Source: Gemmatimonadota bacterium
GTDB lineage: Bacteria; Gemmatimonadota; Gemmatimonadetes; Longimicrobiales; Gaopeijiaceae
DNA length: 8,760 nucleotides
Assembly: GCA_024638395.1 (NCBI GenBank)
Contig: JAHEKK010000107.1
Coordinates: forward strand, 1 to 8,760
Direction: 5' to 3'
In this document: one piece after another, positions 1-6,647 of the stretch
How the letters are laid out: every line of letters starts with the position of its first letter
Position numbering within the stretch: position 1 is the first letter of the stretch
The notes under the pieces: generated by a model
What the model was told of the DNA's origin: nothing
The model's database searches: none
Seen by the model: only the letters and a program-made list of their open reading frames with translations
Translations under genes and position numbers: made by a program

Positions 1-1359
1 CGCCCGGAGCATCGCGCCGAAGTCGTTCTTGGATGGGTCGACAAACGTGCACAGCGCCAGATCCTCCTCGTCGAGCTCCATACAACCGAGCTCTACGGCG
101 CGCTCCAGGTCACCGACGGCCAGGGCCCTGAGGAGGAAGGTGGGTAGGATGTCCATGGGCATCACGCGCTCGTAAAGCCCGAGGGGGATAACGGCCCTCC
201 GTGATCCGTGGGTGTCGGTGGCAAGGTCGGTGGAGGCCGACTTCCGGAGTCTCGAAAGGAACGCGGGGAGGACCGAGAACTTCTCGAGACCCGGCGCCAG
301 CCACGCCAAGAACTCCCGCTTGCCCCCTTCGTTGAGGACAGTGAGTTGCAGATCGTATCGGCCCAGAAAGGCCATTACCCCAGTGGTCGCGACCTTGCCG
401 GACCAGACCGACCCGGAGATCCAACGCACGTCGGCTGCCCCCTGGACCCTCTCGGCAAGAGCAATGTCTCCGATGGAAGCGCCCGCCCGTGTCCGGATCA
501 GACGTGGGTGGAGGACCGGAGGCCCCCCGATGGAGACGACGCGTTCGAGATCCAGGTGGCCGCGGCGCAACAGCCGACCGATGGCCGCGACGTCCTGATA
601 GCCGATTGTCCACACCGACCGATTCCGGCCGACGGGCGCCAGCCGGTGAATGTGCAGGCCCGGTAGGCCGGCGGGGTGAGGGCCCGTGAATTCCGCCGCC
701 TCGATGGGCCTCTCCAGTCCGGCTGGGAGGTCCGAGGCTTCTCGCACGCACAAGAACGTCTCGCCGGCCGGGAGCCGGGCCACTGCCCGCATGCCGAGCG
801 AGAAATCATCTCGCTGGTCGTGCAGCACCACGTCGGGGTCTGGCGCCAGCGGGTTGGTATCGATCGCGGTGACGAAGATCGCATCAGGGATTGCTTCGGG
901 CGGTGGAACTCTGCTGAAGGGCCGCGTGCGGAATGCGGTCCACAGTCCGCTCTCGACGAGGCGGCTGCGTATTCCCCCGTCTTCGAGCTGGTCGACATCG
1001 GTCGGGGCAGGGGGGAACGGCCGCAGGTCCTCCGCCGTCGGCTGTCCTCTACGCTCCGCTTCGGACAGTCTGATGACGACCGATTCGAGGGTCCGCCTGG
1101 GCCCTCGGTTGATGGCCTCCACAACACCGGCCCCCGGAGAGGTATGGAGCACACCTGGAATGGCTGCGTCCTCGAAGAGCACGTCTCCCCGGCGAACCGC
1201 CTGCCCGACGGAAACGCGGAGCTTGGGACGGAGGCCGTGGAAGTCGTCGGCGACGAGCGCGACCCTCGACAGCTCCGGCCCCGGGGAAATGACTTGAAGC
1301 GGAGCACCCATGAGCGGGAGATCCAATCCCCGCCGAACGGCGTACGAGGTCTTCGGCAT
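1..1359 (-). CDS. nqrA: Na+-translocating NADH:quinone reductase subunit A (NqrA), 3' end outside window
   Basis: NqrA is the peripheral cytoplasmic subunit of the Na+-NQR respiratory complex (NqrA-F), which oxidises NADH, reduces quinone and pumps Na+ out; NqrA is implicated in quinone binding. The frame is open for 453 codons to the window edge. Family landmarks read by translation: RRGLDLPLMGAP (9-20), VESGLWTAFRTRPFS (135-149), TAIDTNPLAP (164-173), FTGPHPAGLPGLHIH (224-238), GYQDVAAIG (253-261), PRLIRTRAGAS (285-295), YERVMPMDILPT (396-407) and ELGCMELDEEDLALCTF (423-439). About 15 C-terminal residues are probably missing, judged by the 446-residue Vibrio protein as I recall it. The ATG start is fixed by an in-frame TAG four codons upstream; no good Shine-Dalgarno is visible. 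Vibrio NqrA has Cys in the CTFVCPGK stretch; here the equivalent reads CTFVDPSK. nqrB would be expected beyond the left edge. Identification is very secure. Confidence 0.96.
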   Translation of the reverse strand, partial: MPKTSYAVRRGLDLPLMGAPLQVISPGPELSRVALVADDFHGLRPKLRVSVGQAVRRGDVLFEDAAIPGVLHTSPGAGVVEAINRGPRRTLESVVIRLSEAERRGQPTAEDLRPFPPAPTDVDQLEDGGIRSRLVESGLWTAFRTRPFSRVPPPEAIPDAIFVTAIDTNPLAPDPDVVLHDQRDDFSLGMRAVARLPAGETFLCVREASDLPAGLERPIEAAEFTGPHPAGLPGLHIHRLAPVGRNRSVWTIGYQDVAAIGRLLRRGHLDLERVVSIGGPPVLHPRLIRTRAGASIGDIALAERVQGAADVRWISGSVWSGKVATTGVMAFLGRYDLQLTVLNEGGKREFLAWLAPGLEKFSVLPAFLSRLRKSASTDLATDTHGSRRAVIPLGLYERVMPMDILPTFLLRALAVGDLERAVELGCMELDEEDLALCTFVDPSKNDFGAMLRA

Positions 1360-1391
1360 GGAAGCCGTCTAGCAGTGGGCGCTCGAGAGAT

Positions 1392-1442
1392 CGCCTCGGA
1401 GGCGGCTGGCCTTCCGTCGGACGCGACCGGCGTGTCGGTCGC
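1392..1442 (-). promoter_or_regulatory. Two hairpins in the nqrA leader
   Basis: A perfect 7-bp GC stem (1423-1429 with 1436-1442, 6-nt loop) is followed in the direction of nqrA transcription by a 5-bp stem (1392-1396 with 1400-1404, 3-nt loop). Both lie 30-85 nt before the nqrA ATG. No T-run follows, so they are not classical intrinsic terminators. They could be a structured 5' leader, an mRNA-processing site between usp and nqrA, or chance in GC-rich DNA. Confidence 0.3.
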
Positions 1443-1480
1443 ACGGTGCCCCGGGCAGCACGAGGCTCCCCGTGGGGGCG

Positions 1481-1496
1481 GTGCGGAACGCCGCAC
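1481..1496 (-). terminator. Possible weak terminator after the universal stress gene
   Basis: A perfect 6-bp stem (1481-1486 with 1491-1496, loop of 4) begins about 10 nt after the stop of the universal stress gene. A second CCCC/GGGG foldback sits just beyond, around 1467-1478. There is no U-tract on the minus-strand transcript, so termination would be factor-dependent or partial, which would permit read-through into nqrA. Confidence 0.3.
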
Positions 1497-1505
1497 GGGC
1501 CGTCA

Positions 1506-1985
1506 TCAGTTCACCATCACGACCGTGGCGGAGGCCGCCGATGCCACGCGCTGCGATACGCTCCCGGCCAGAAGGCCCTTCAGTCCGCCCGCGCCGCGAC
1601 GCCCCAGAACCACCAGGTCAAAGCTGCCGCTCTCGGCTTTGCCCACGATCACTCCGGCCGGCTGGCCATCGAGGAGGCTCGTGTTCACCTCCCGGACGCC
1701 CGCGGCCTGAGCGGACGACTTCATCTGGTCGAGGAGCCGGACCCCTTCCTTCTCTCCCGATCTGGAGAGGGTCTTCTCCACGCTCTCGATTTCGAACAGA
1801 TCCGGTTCCCGCGCCGACTCGAGGTGGGCCAGGTACCGCTTCAGTTGTTCCCGGGCGACCACCCGGTCCAGTACATGCAAGAAGGTGAGGGGGGCTTCGA
1901 AGCGGACGGCGAGCTCAGTTGCGAAGGCCGCGGCTCGGCTCGAATGCTCCGATCCGTCGATGGGCACGAGTATCCGCGTGATCAT
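1506..1985 (-). CDS. Universal stress protein, UspA family, ATP-binding type
   Basis: A single-domain 159-residue Usp, the usual length for the family. These cytoplasmic proteins bind ATP or act by protein contacts during stress, starvation or energy limitation. The N-terminus ITRILVPIDGSEHS (2-15) is the typical first strand and loop. The ATP-binding signature G-2x-G-9x-G-S is exact at G128, G131, G141 and S142, followed by the usual C-terminal VVMV strand, so the ATP-binding subclass is likely. ATG start with GAGG (1992-1995) six nt upstream. It lies on the same strand as nqrA, 146 nt before it. Cotranscription is possible but hairpins fill the gap. A link to respiratory or energy stress is inference. 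The family call is secure; the exact role is unknown. Confidence 0.93.
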   Translation of the reverse strand: MITRILVPIDGSEHSSRAAAFATELAVRFEAPLTFLHVLDRVVAREQLKRYLAHLESAREPDLFEIESVEKTLSRSGEKEGVRLLDQMKSSAQAAGVREVNTSLLDGQPAGVIVGKAESGSFDLVVLGRRGAGGLKGLLAGSVSQRVASAASATVVMVN

Positions 1986-2398
1986 AAGGGGCCTCGCGAA
2001 GCGGAAGCGGTTGGTCAGGAGGGTACGTTCGAGCGGCTGCCTGCCGCAGTCTGTAGGGAGAAGCCCGGCACCGGTGGGCGTGAAACCCGCGACGGGGGTG
2101 GTGGCCCCCTCTCAGGACGTTGGTGGAGCGCAGAAACGTCCGGCTAGGCGCGTGAAGTACCCTCGGAGAGCGTCGTGGGTTGGCCGTCCTGAGTTGTTCC
2201 AGGAGCTCTTGACGCCCGAGGCTCCCGGCAGACGGCTATGCATGGTGAGGGGGGCATGAGAGGCCGGGGGAGGGGTATGAGGATGCATGCTCCGCCACCT
2301 GACACTACGGCCAACTGACAGGGCCGCCCGGCCGGACTACCCCTCCGATGGTCGGAGGCCGCCAGGAGCGGCTCGTAGCCGGCCCGGCAGGCCTCCTG
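1986..2398. other. 413-base intergenic region, no convincing gene
   Basis: No protein-like reading frame with a ribosome site was found on either strand. The region must hold the upstream control of the universal stress gene, but I could not find a convincing -35/-10 pair on the minus strand. It contains a G-rich stretch (2244-2282), two ATGCAT palindromes 45 bases apart (2238-2243, 2283-2288), two CTGACA copies 16 bases apart (2299-2304, 2315-2320), and hairpins next to the lipoprotein stop (see separate entry). Confidence 0.6.
2342..2398 (-). terminator. Two hairpins just after the lipoprotein stop, possible terminator
   Basis: Directly after the lipoprotein stop, the minus-strand RNA can form a bulged stem (2393-2398 with 2363-2368, enclosing 2377-2381 with 2369-2373). 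This is followed by a perfect 7-bp stem (2342-2348 with 2352-2358, 3-nt loop). No T-run follows. The position suits a transcript end or a 3'-stabilising structure; the intrinsic-terminator score would be low. Confidence 0.35.
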
Positions 2399-3142
2399 TC
2401 ACGGCACCGTGAAGGTGATGAGCTCCGACGCTTCCTCGGGATCCTCGACGGGCACTTCTCTCACCCATCCGACGCCGGGGCAATAGAACTTCCGCTCCAG
2501 GGACTCCTGATAGCTCTCCAGTGCGTTCCAATCCTCGGTCTGGACACATCCGGCGTAGCTCCCGGCGGGCACGGTCACCGCGAGGTTCGTCGCCACCACC
2601 ATCCCCCAATCCTCGGCCGTCCCCTCGTAGTACTCCTGGCGGTAGGGCTCGTCGAGATGGGCGGCGGGGTCGGCCCACATGATGATGCCCGGAAGGGCAC
2701 CGTCGACTCCCCACTCCCAGGACCCCGCGGAGTTCAGGGTGTCATTGCCCATCATCTCGTAGGACTCCTCTCCGAGGTACCAAACGTCTCCATCGGTGCT
2801 CTGGGCATACCAGTCCCGGGTGTCTTCGATGAGAACGCCCTCCAGGAAGACGCGGTCCAGCACGGTTGTCGCCTCCACCCCGTTGACCGTTCGCGTTTCG
2901 GCCAGGACCTCTACCGTGATGGTCTCCGTGCCGCCTTCGGTGTCGGCCTCGAAGGTCCAAACCGTTCCGGGGATGAGGGGGAACAGAGAATGCGCCACCC
3001 CGTCTGCCCAGGCAGTCGGTACGACCAGGTCGTACGGGGTGTCCGGGTCGATCGGCGGCCCTACCGGGTCCTCGCCGCATGCCGCGCCACCGGCGAGTCC
3101 CGCGGTGACCAGCAGATACGCCATGCAACGCCAAGTGTTCAT
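2399..3142 (-). CDS. Secreted lipoprotein of an uncharacterised family
   Basis: A 247-residue protein with a lipoprotein signal: hydrophobic residues 7-20, then G-A-A-C with the lipid-carrying cysteine at 22, followed by a Pro/Asp-rich linker (24-37). The mature part is rich in Trp, Tyr and acidic residues and reads as a beta-rich globular domain. Distinct motifs are FPLIPGTVW (54-62), RDWYAQSTDGDVWYLGE (109-125), SWEWGVDGALPGIIM (141-155) and KFYCPGVGWV (218-227). I recognise this pattern from unnamed bacterial lipoproteins but know no function for it. The ATG at 3142 is chosen over a GTG four codons earlier because GGAGG (3148-3152) is spaced 5 nt from the ATG and overlaps the GTG. It lies 64 nt downstream of the PAP2 gene on the same strand, so the two may be cotranscribed; no good promoter was seen between them. 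Confidence 0.85.
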   Translation of the reverse strand: MNTWRCMAYLLVTAGLAGGAACGEDPVGPPIDPDTPYDLVVPTAWADGVAHSLFPLIPGTVWTFEADTEGGTETITVEVLAETRTVNGVEATTVLDRVFLEGVLIEDTRDWYAQSTDGDVWYLGEESYEMMGNDTLNSAGSWEWGVDGALPGIIMWADPAAHLDEPYRQEYYEGTAEDWGMVVATNLAVTVPAGSYAGCVQTEDWNALESYQESLERKFYCPGVGWVREVPVEDPEEASELITFTVP

Positions 3143-3206
3143 GCCCACCTCCACGGTTGGGAATAGTGAGGATCACCCCAGTCAGGTTCGCATCTGTCGC
3201 TGCCCA

Positions 3207-4139
3207 TCACCCGCCTGCCAGGCCCCCGAAGAATGCGCCGAGAGCTACGCCGCCCGTCATCTGCACCCAGGCCCGGAGGGTGGGAGAAGGCACTGCTCCT
3301 CGGTGGAGGAGGGGGACCAGGGTCCCGGTCAGGAGGCCGAGGCCTGCGCCGGCAAGCACGTCAGACGGGAAGTGCTCCCCGGCGGTGACCCGCAGCGCCG
3401 AGGTGGACCCCGCCAGGGCTCCGGCGACCAGTCCGACTCCGAATCGTTCGATTGTCGTCGCCCGTGGCCGCCGCAAGAGGTGTTCTGTTGCCCCTATCGC
3501 CGCCCCCGTCCAGGCGGCGGACGCGTGGCCTGAGGGCAGAGAGCGGAAGGTACGCGCGCGTCCCACATCATAGTCCGGGTGTATGGGGCGGGCGCCCACG
3601 GGCAGGTATGCATAGGGCCGCGCCCGGCCTAGCGCGTTCTTGGCCAGCATGGTGGAGGACTGGCTGACGAGGAGGGCCTCGGCGTAGACGATGGCACGTT
3701 GGCCGAATGCCGCCCATCCCCCTCCCGCTTCCCCAGCGAGGAGCCCCACGACAAACGGAAAGGCAAGGGCCGAATTACGAGTCCAGTCGCTCCAGCGGTT
3801 CGCGTTCAGACTCCCTTGCCCGAGGCTGCGCCGGTCGGCCGCCAGCGAGATCTCTCCGGGATCGAGACCCTGGGGGGGGACGGTTCTGGCCTGTTCGCCG
3901 ATGATGAATCCGGCCGTGCCGAGGGCCACGCCCAGACCCGGGAGCACCACGTCGAGACGCGAGTTGAAATCGGGATAGCCGCCGGCGAGGTACAGAGCCG
4001 AGCGAGAGGTGACCCCAGGAGTGGCGGAAGAGTCGAAGGGCGGGCCGGATTGAGCACGGAGGGGCCCCACCATAACCGGACCCAACAGGGCCAGGGCAAG
4101 GAGCTGCCGAGACGCCCCTCCAATGCGCGTGGCTGGCAC
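3207..4139 (-). CDS. Exported PAP2-family phosphatase
   Basis: A 310-residue PAP2 (type 2 phosphatidic acid phosphatase) homologue. The family removes phosphate from lipid phosphates such as undecaprenyl diphosphate or phosphatidate, usually at the outer face of the inner membrane. The three active-site blocks are present in order: K167-x6-R174-P175, P202-S203-G204-H205, and R250-x5-H256-x3-D260. The first residue of block 3, usually Ser before the Arg, is Leu here; all catalytic residues remain. A signal sequence covers about 1-30, ending RAQ-S, and hydrophobic segments lie near 63-81, 124-136, 206-218, 233-247, 260-277 and 293-309. The start is GTG: the frame upstream is open to a TAG but offers no ATG, and CAGGG lies about 10 nt before it. 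It precedes the lipoprotein gene on the same strand. Substrate unknown. Confidence 0.9.
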   Translation of the reverse strand: MPATRIGGASRQLLALALLGPVMVGPLRAQSGPPFDSSATPGVTSRSALYLAGGYPDFNSRLDVVLPGLGVALGTAGFIIGEQARTVPPQGLDPGEISLAADRRSLGQGSLNANRWSDWTRNSALAFPFVVGLLAGEAGGGWAAFGQRAIVYAEALLVSQSSTMLAKNALGRARPYAYLPVGARPIHPDYDVGRARTFRSLPSGHASAAWTGAAIGATEHLLRRPRATTIERFGVGLVAGALAGSTSALRVTAGEHFPSDVLAGAGLGLLTGTLVPLLHRGAVPSPTLRAWVQMTGGVALGAFFGGLAGG

Positions 4140-4291
4140 GTCAGACCATCCCTGTCCTGTCGAATGGAGACCCGGTTCGACAGGGGAGCCTACCAGGGGG
4201 GCCGTTTGTGACAGCTAGTGAACTGCAAGGGTCAAGCGTTGCGTACCGAGAGGGCTGATGTGCCGCCGCGAGTAGGCGGGCAAGGCCTGCC
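4140..4291. other. Intergenic gap between SET and PAP2 genes
   Basis: 152 bases with no gene. A TTGACC match to a -35 box lies on the minus strand (4230-4235), but no acceptable -10 follows at 16-18 nt, so I do not call a promoter. Confidence 0.4.
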
Positions 4292-4699
4292 CTAGTGTTC
4301 GAGCACTTCGGCCGGTTCCGCCGTGTACCACTCACCCCGACCGTTCATGGTGTCATGGTCGAAGTTGCGGTAGTCGCACGTGAGCTCGGTGTCGGCCGGA
4401 AGCCCCCCACGTACGATGGTGACAACCCCGTTGTCATCGCACGACGGCTGCGTCGAGTGGTTCATGAACTTGGCGTTGTCGCCGCAGAGCACGTACATCC
4501 CGCTGGCTTCGCGATAGCAGTACGACTTGATGGTCGGCCGGAGGGCGGCGGGCAGGGCCTTGAGATCTCTGGAGGAAAGCCGTAGGTCGACCCCCTCCAC
4601 GAACTCCCAGATGAGAGTGCCTGGCTCGATCGCCGAAGCTGTGAACACGCCGAACCCGTGGATTGAGCTCTCGCCCAAGTAGGTTGGGATCAGAAACAT
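4292..4699 (-). CDS. Small SET-domain protein, putative protein-lysine methyltransferase
   Basis: A 135-residue protein that is essentially a lone SET domain. SET proteins transfer methyl from S-adenosylmethionine to lysine side chains. Visible marks: IHGFGVFTASAIEPGTLIWEF (13-33) carries the SET-I G-x-G turn at G15/G17, YVLCGDNAKFMNHS (69-82) ends in the NHS cofactor-binding motif at N80-H81-S82, and LTCDYRNFD (106-114) supplies the catalytic-type Tyr at 110. There is no pre-SET or post-SET zinc cluster, as expected for compact bacterial forms. The start is placed at ATG 4699 because homologues I know begin at this strand (M-x-L-I-P-T-Y) and the upstream 60 codons read as low-complexity non-coding sequence. 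No clear Shine-Dalgarno is visible, which weakens the start call. It is transcribed away from the amidohydrolase. Substrate unknown; ribosomal or DNA-binding proteins are only guesses. Confidence 0.88.
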   Translation of the reverse strand: MFLIPTYLGESSIHGFGVFTASAIEPGTLIWEFVEGVDLRLSSRDLKALPAALRPTIKSYCYREASGMYVLCGDNAKFMNHSTQPSCDDNGVVTIVRGGLPADTELTCDYRNFDHDTMNGRGEWYTAEPAEVLEH

Positions 4700-4721
4700 T
4701 TCGAAGGAAACGTTACCCTTG

Positions 4722-4762
4722 TCCTGCCACGAGGAGCAGGATCCGCCTGAAGGTCGAGGCGG
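4722..4762 (-). promoter_or_regulatory. Paired hairpins in the SET gene leader
   Basis: Two perfect inverted repeats stand one base apart: 4743-4748 with 4757-4762, and 4722-4727 with 4736-4741. Each has a 6-bp stem and an 8-nt loop. On the minus strand they sit 22-63 nt before the SET start. They may be a structured leader, or chance in GC-rich DNA. Confidence 0.3.
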
Positions 4763-4822
4763 GTGTCGCGACGGAGGGCCGGCCGTGCAGTCGCCTCGGG
4801 GCCATGTCGCAGGGCCGGTCTG

Positions 4823-4848
4823 TTGTCGCGCGGCCCACGTCAGATAAT
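4823..4848 (+). promoter_or_regulatory. Weak promoter candidate for the amidohydrolase
   Basis: GATAAT (4843-4848) matches five of six -10 bases in an otherwise GC-rich gap. TTGTCG (4823-4828) is a partial -35, but the 14-base spacing is short; shifting the -10 to TAATCT gives 16 bases with a poorer match. The 9-base palindrome AGATAATCT (4842-4850) could also serve the divergent SET gene. It lies about 70 bases before the amidohydrolase start. Confidence 0.3.
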
Positions 4849-4868
4849 CTACCCAGGTTGATGGGCCT

Positions 4869-4886
4869 GTGAAGAGCACGCTTCAC
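4869..4886 (+). promoter_or_regulatory. Inverted repeat in the amidohydrolase leader
   Basis: GTGAAG (4869-4874) and CTTCAC (4881-4886) form a perfect 6-bp stem with a 6-nt loop, about 30 bases before the ATG and between the possible -10 and the ribosome site. It could be an operator half-site pair or an mRNA hairpin. Confidence 0.3.
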
Positions 4887-4917
4887 CTGCGGGCCCGTCG
4901 TACGAGAAAGGAGTTCC

Positions 4918-6624
4918 ATGACGCTTGTAGCCGGGCTGGAGCGCGTGGCGATGCGAGGGCTCTTGGTGACGGGTCTCGGCCTGAGCCTGGCGGCATGCGA
5001 AGGCAGCCCGCCGCCGGCGGACCTGGCGTTCTTCGGGGGCCGAATCTTCACCGCCGATTCTGCCCGTCCCGAGGCACAGGCGGTCGCGGTGCGGGAGGGC
5101 AGGATCGTGTACGTCGGCTCGACGGAGGGGCTTCAACCCTATCTGGATGAGCGTACCGAGGTGGTGGAGCTGGAAGGTCGCATGCTCCTCCCGGGGTTTC
5201 ACGACACCCACGTCCACCCGGTGTCGGGAGGGATCGAGGCGGGGGAATGCGACCTGAACGCGGCGGAAAGCCGTGGGGAAGTGGTTGCCATGGTATCGGC
5301 CTGCGCAGAGCGGACCCCGGCCGACCGGTGGATACGCGGGGGTGGATACCAGCTACCCATCTTCCCCGGGGGAGCGCCGAGCCGTGAACTTCTCGACTCG
5401 ATCGTCGGGGACCGGCCTGCGTTTCTGACTTCCTCCGACGCTCACTCCGCCTGGGTGAGCTCGCGGGCGTTGGAGATCGCCGGGATCACCCGTGACACGC
5501 GCCCTCCCGCGCACGATGGAGTGATCGTCCGGACGGAAGCCGGAGAGCCGCAGGGGACTCTCCGGGAGAGCGCGATGGAACTGGTGGAGCGGCACCTTCC
5601 GCCCCACACGGACCCGGAGGTCCTCGCGGGACTCGAGAGGGGACTGGCCATGGCCGCTTCCTTCGGCATCACGACGGTTCACGAGGCGAGGGCCAGCGAG
5701 GCGTTCGTGAAGGCCTACGCAACGGCTGCCGATCAGTCCCTCCTTACCGCGCGGGCCATCGTCGCCCTATCGGTCGAGCCCGGCCGCGGCACCGAGCAAG
5801 TGGCGGGTCTGGCCGAACTCAGGAGGCGATACGCCCGCCGCGACGTCCTGCCGGCCGCGGCCAAGATCTTCCTGGACGGGGTCATCGAGGGTGGCACCGC
5901 AGCATTGCTCGACCCCTACCTTGACGCCCCCGGTTCCCGCGGTGAGCTGAACGTCCACCCGGATACGCTCCGCTCTCTTGTCGCGGCCCTGGACGACGAG
6001 GGCTTCAAGGTCCACGTCCATGCCATCGGCGACCGGGCCATCCGCGTGGCCCTGGACGCTTTCGAGGCCCAGTATCAGCGGGACGGCGGCGCCGGGCCGC
6101 GCCATGTCATGGCCCACATTCAGCTCTTTTCCCCCGCCGACGTCCCGCGCTTTCAGGCCCTGGGCGTCGTGGCGAGTTTTCAGCCCCTCTGGTTCTACGC
6201 GGATGCCTACATCACGGATCTCACGGAGCCCCGGCTGGGCCCACAGCGGTCGCGGTATCTGTACCCCGCGCGAAGCGTGGTCGAGACGGGGGCCATCGTC
6301 GCCGCGGGAAGCGACTGGTCCGTGAGCTCGATGAACCCCCTCCTGGGGATCGAAGTCGCCATGACGCGCCGCCCCCCAACGGCGGAAGCGGGGCCGTCCT
6401 GGCTCCCGGACGAACGGCTGGACCTGGAGACGATGCTGCTCTCGTACACTCGCAACGGCGCCCTGGCCGGCGACCTGGAAGAGGAAACGGGGACGATCAC
6501 CGTGGGAAAGAGCGGGGACCTGGTCGTGTTGGACCGGGATCTCTTCGACGTTCCACCGGAGGAGATATCCGATGCCCAGGTGGACCTCACCGTCTTCCGT
6601 GGTCGGGTGGTGTATCGCCGGTAG
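4918..6624 (+). CDS. Lipid-anchored amidohydrolase (Amidohydro_3, YtcJ-like)
   Basis: A 568-residue metal-dependent hydrolase of the amidohydrolase superfamily, closest by motif to YtcJ and N-substituted formamide deformylase. The usual length is about 530-570. An export signal with lipobox L-A-A-C places the lipidated cysteine at 27, so the enzyme acts outside the cytoplasmic membrane. Metal and catalytic motifs run in order: PGFHDTHVHP (92-101, H98 and H100), A-K316-IFLDG, HAIGDRA (368-374), H400 and GSDWSVS (464-470, D466). Beta-strand segments at 35-90 and 525-567 form the composite sandwich typical of the fold. ATG start with AAAGGAG (4907-4913) four nt upstream. It is the only rightward gene, divergent from the SET gene (218 bases) and converging on the symporter (8 bases between stops). 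The substrate is probably a cyclic or substituted amide but cannot be read from sequence. Confidence 0.92.
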   Translation: MTLVAGLERVAMRGLLVTGLGLSLAACEGSPPPADLAFFGGRIFTADSARPEAQAVAVREGRIVYVGSTEGLQPYLDERTEVVELEGRMLLPGFHDTHVHPVSGGIEAGECDLNAAESRGEVVAMVSACAERTPADRWIRGGGYQLPIFPGGAPSRELLDSIVGDRPAFLTSSDAHSAWVSSRALEIAGITRDTRPPAHDGVIVRTEAGEPQGTLRESAMELVERHLPPHTDPEVLAGLERGLAMAASFGITTVHEARASEAFVKAYATAADQSLLTARAIVALSVEPGRGTEQVAGLAELRRRYARRDVLPAAAKIFLDGVIEGGTAALLDPYLDAPGSRGELNVHPDTLRSLVAALDDEGFKVHVHAIGDRAIRVALDAFEAQYQRDGGAGPRHVMAHIQLFSPADVPRFQALGVVASFQPLWFYADAYITDLTEPRLGPQRSRYLYPARSVVETGAIVAAGSDWSVSSMNPLLGIEVAMTRRPPTAEAGPSWLPDERLDLETMLLSYTRNGALAGDLEEETGTITVGKSGDLVVLDRDLFDVPPEEISDAQVDLTVFRGRVVYRR

Positions 6625-6625
6625 G

Positions 6626-6647
6626 CCGCGCCTCAGCTCGGGGGCGG
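6626..6647. other. Overlap zone of two convergent gene ends
   Basis: Only 8 bases separate the TAG of the amidohydrolase (6622-6624) from the TGA of the symporter (6633-6635). An imperfect stem, CCGC (6626-6629) with GCGG (6644-6647) extended by two more pairs across a mismatch, spans the junction. No T-run is present on either side, so the two transcripts probably overlap at their 3' ends. Confidence 0.3.

Noticed and set aside
498..1496. 332-codon minus-strand open frame overlapping nqrA
   Set aside because: It is in a different frame of the same strand as nqrA, whose translation matches NqrA along its whole length; this product is Arg/Ser/Pro low-complexity.
676..1710. 344-codon plus-strand open frame across nqrA and the universal stress gene
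   Set aside because: It is antisense to two securely identified proteins, is rich in Arg, Gly and Pro, and has no recognisable domain. Such frames are common shadows in GC-rich DNA.
2020..2045. GTTCGAG as a tRNA T-loop
   Set aside because: The flanks do not pair and no anticodon or acceptor arm can be built around it.
2209..2242. TTGACG and TATGCA as a plus-strand promoter
   Set aside because: The 22-base spacing is too long and no plus-strand gene follows before 4918.
2112..2243. 43-codon minus-strand frame in the long gap
   Set aside because: It has no ribosome site and no protein-like features.
2256..2318. 20-codon plus-strand frame with a G-rich upstream sequence
   Set aside because: The upstream GAGGGGGGC resembles a ribosome site only because the whole stretch is G-rich; the peptide is Arg/Gly/Met repeats with no support.
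2348..3166. 272-codon plus-strand frame over the lipoprotein gene
   Set aside because: It is antisense to a frame with a signal peptide, lipobox and strong ribosome site, and has no domain of its own.
4206..4235. TTGACC as a -35 box for the PAP2 gene
   Set aside because: No -10 with more than two matching bases occurs at 16-18 nt spacing.
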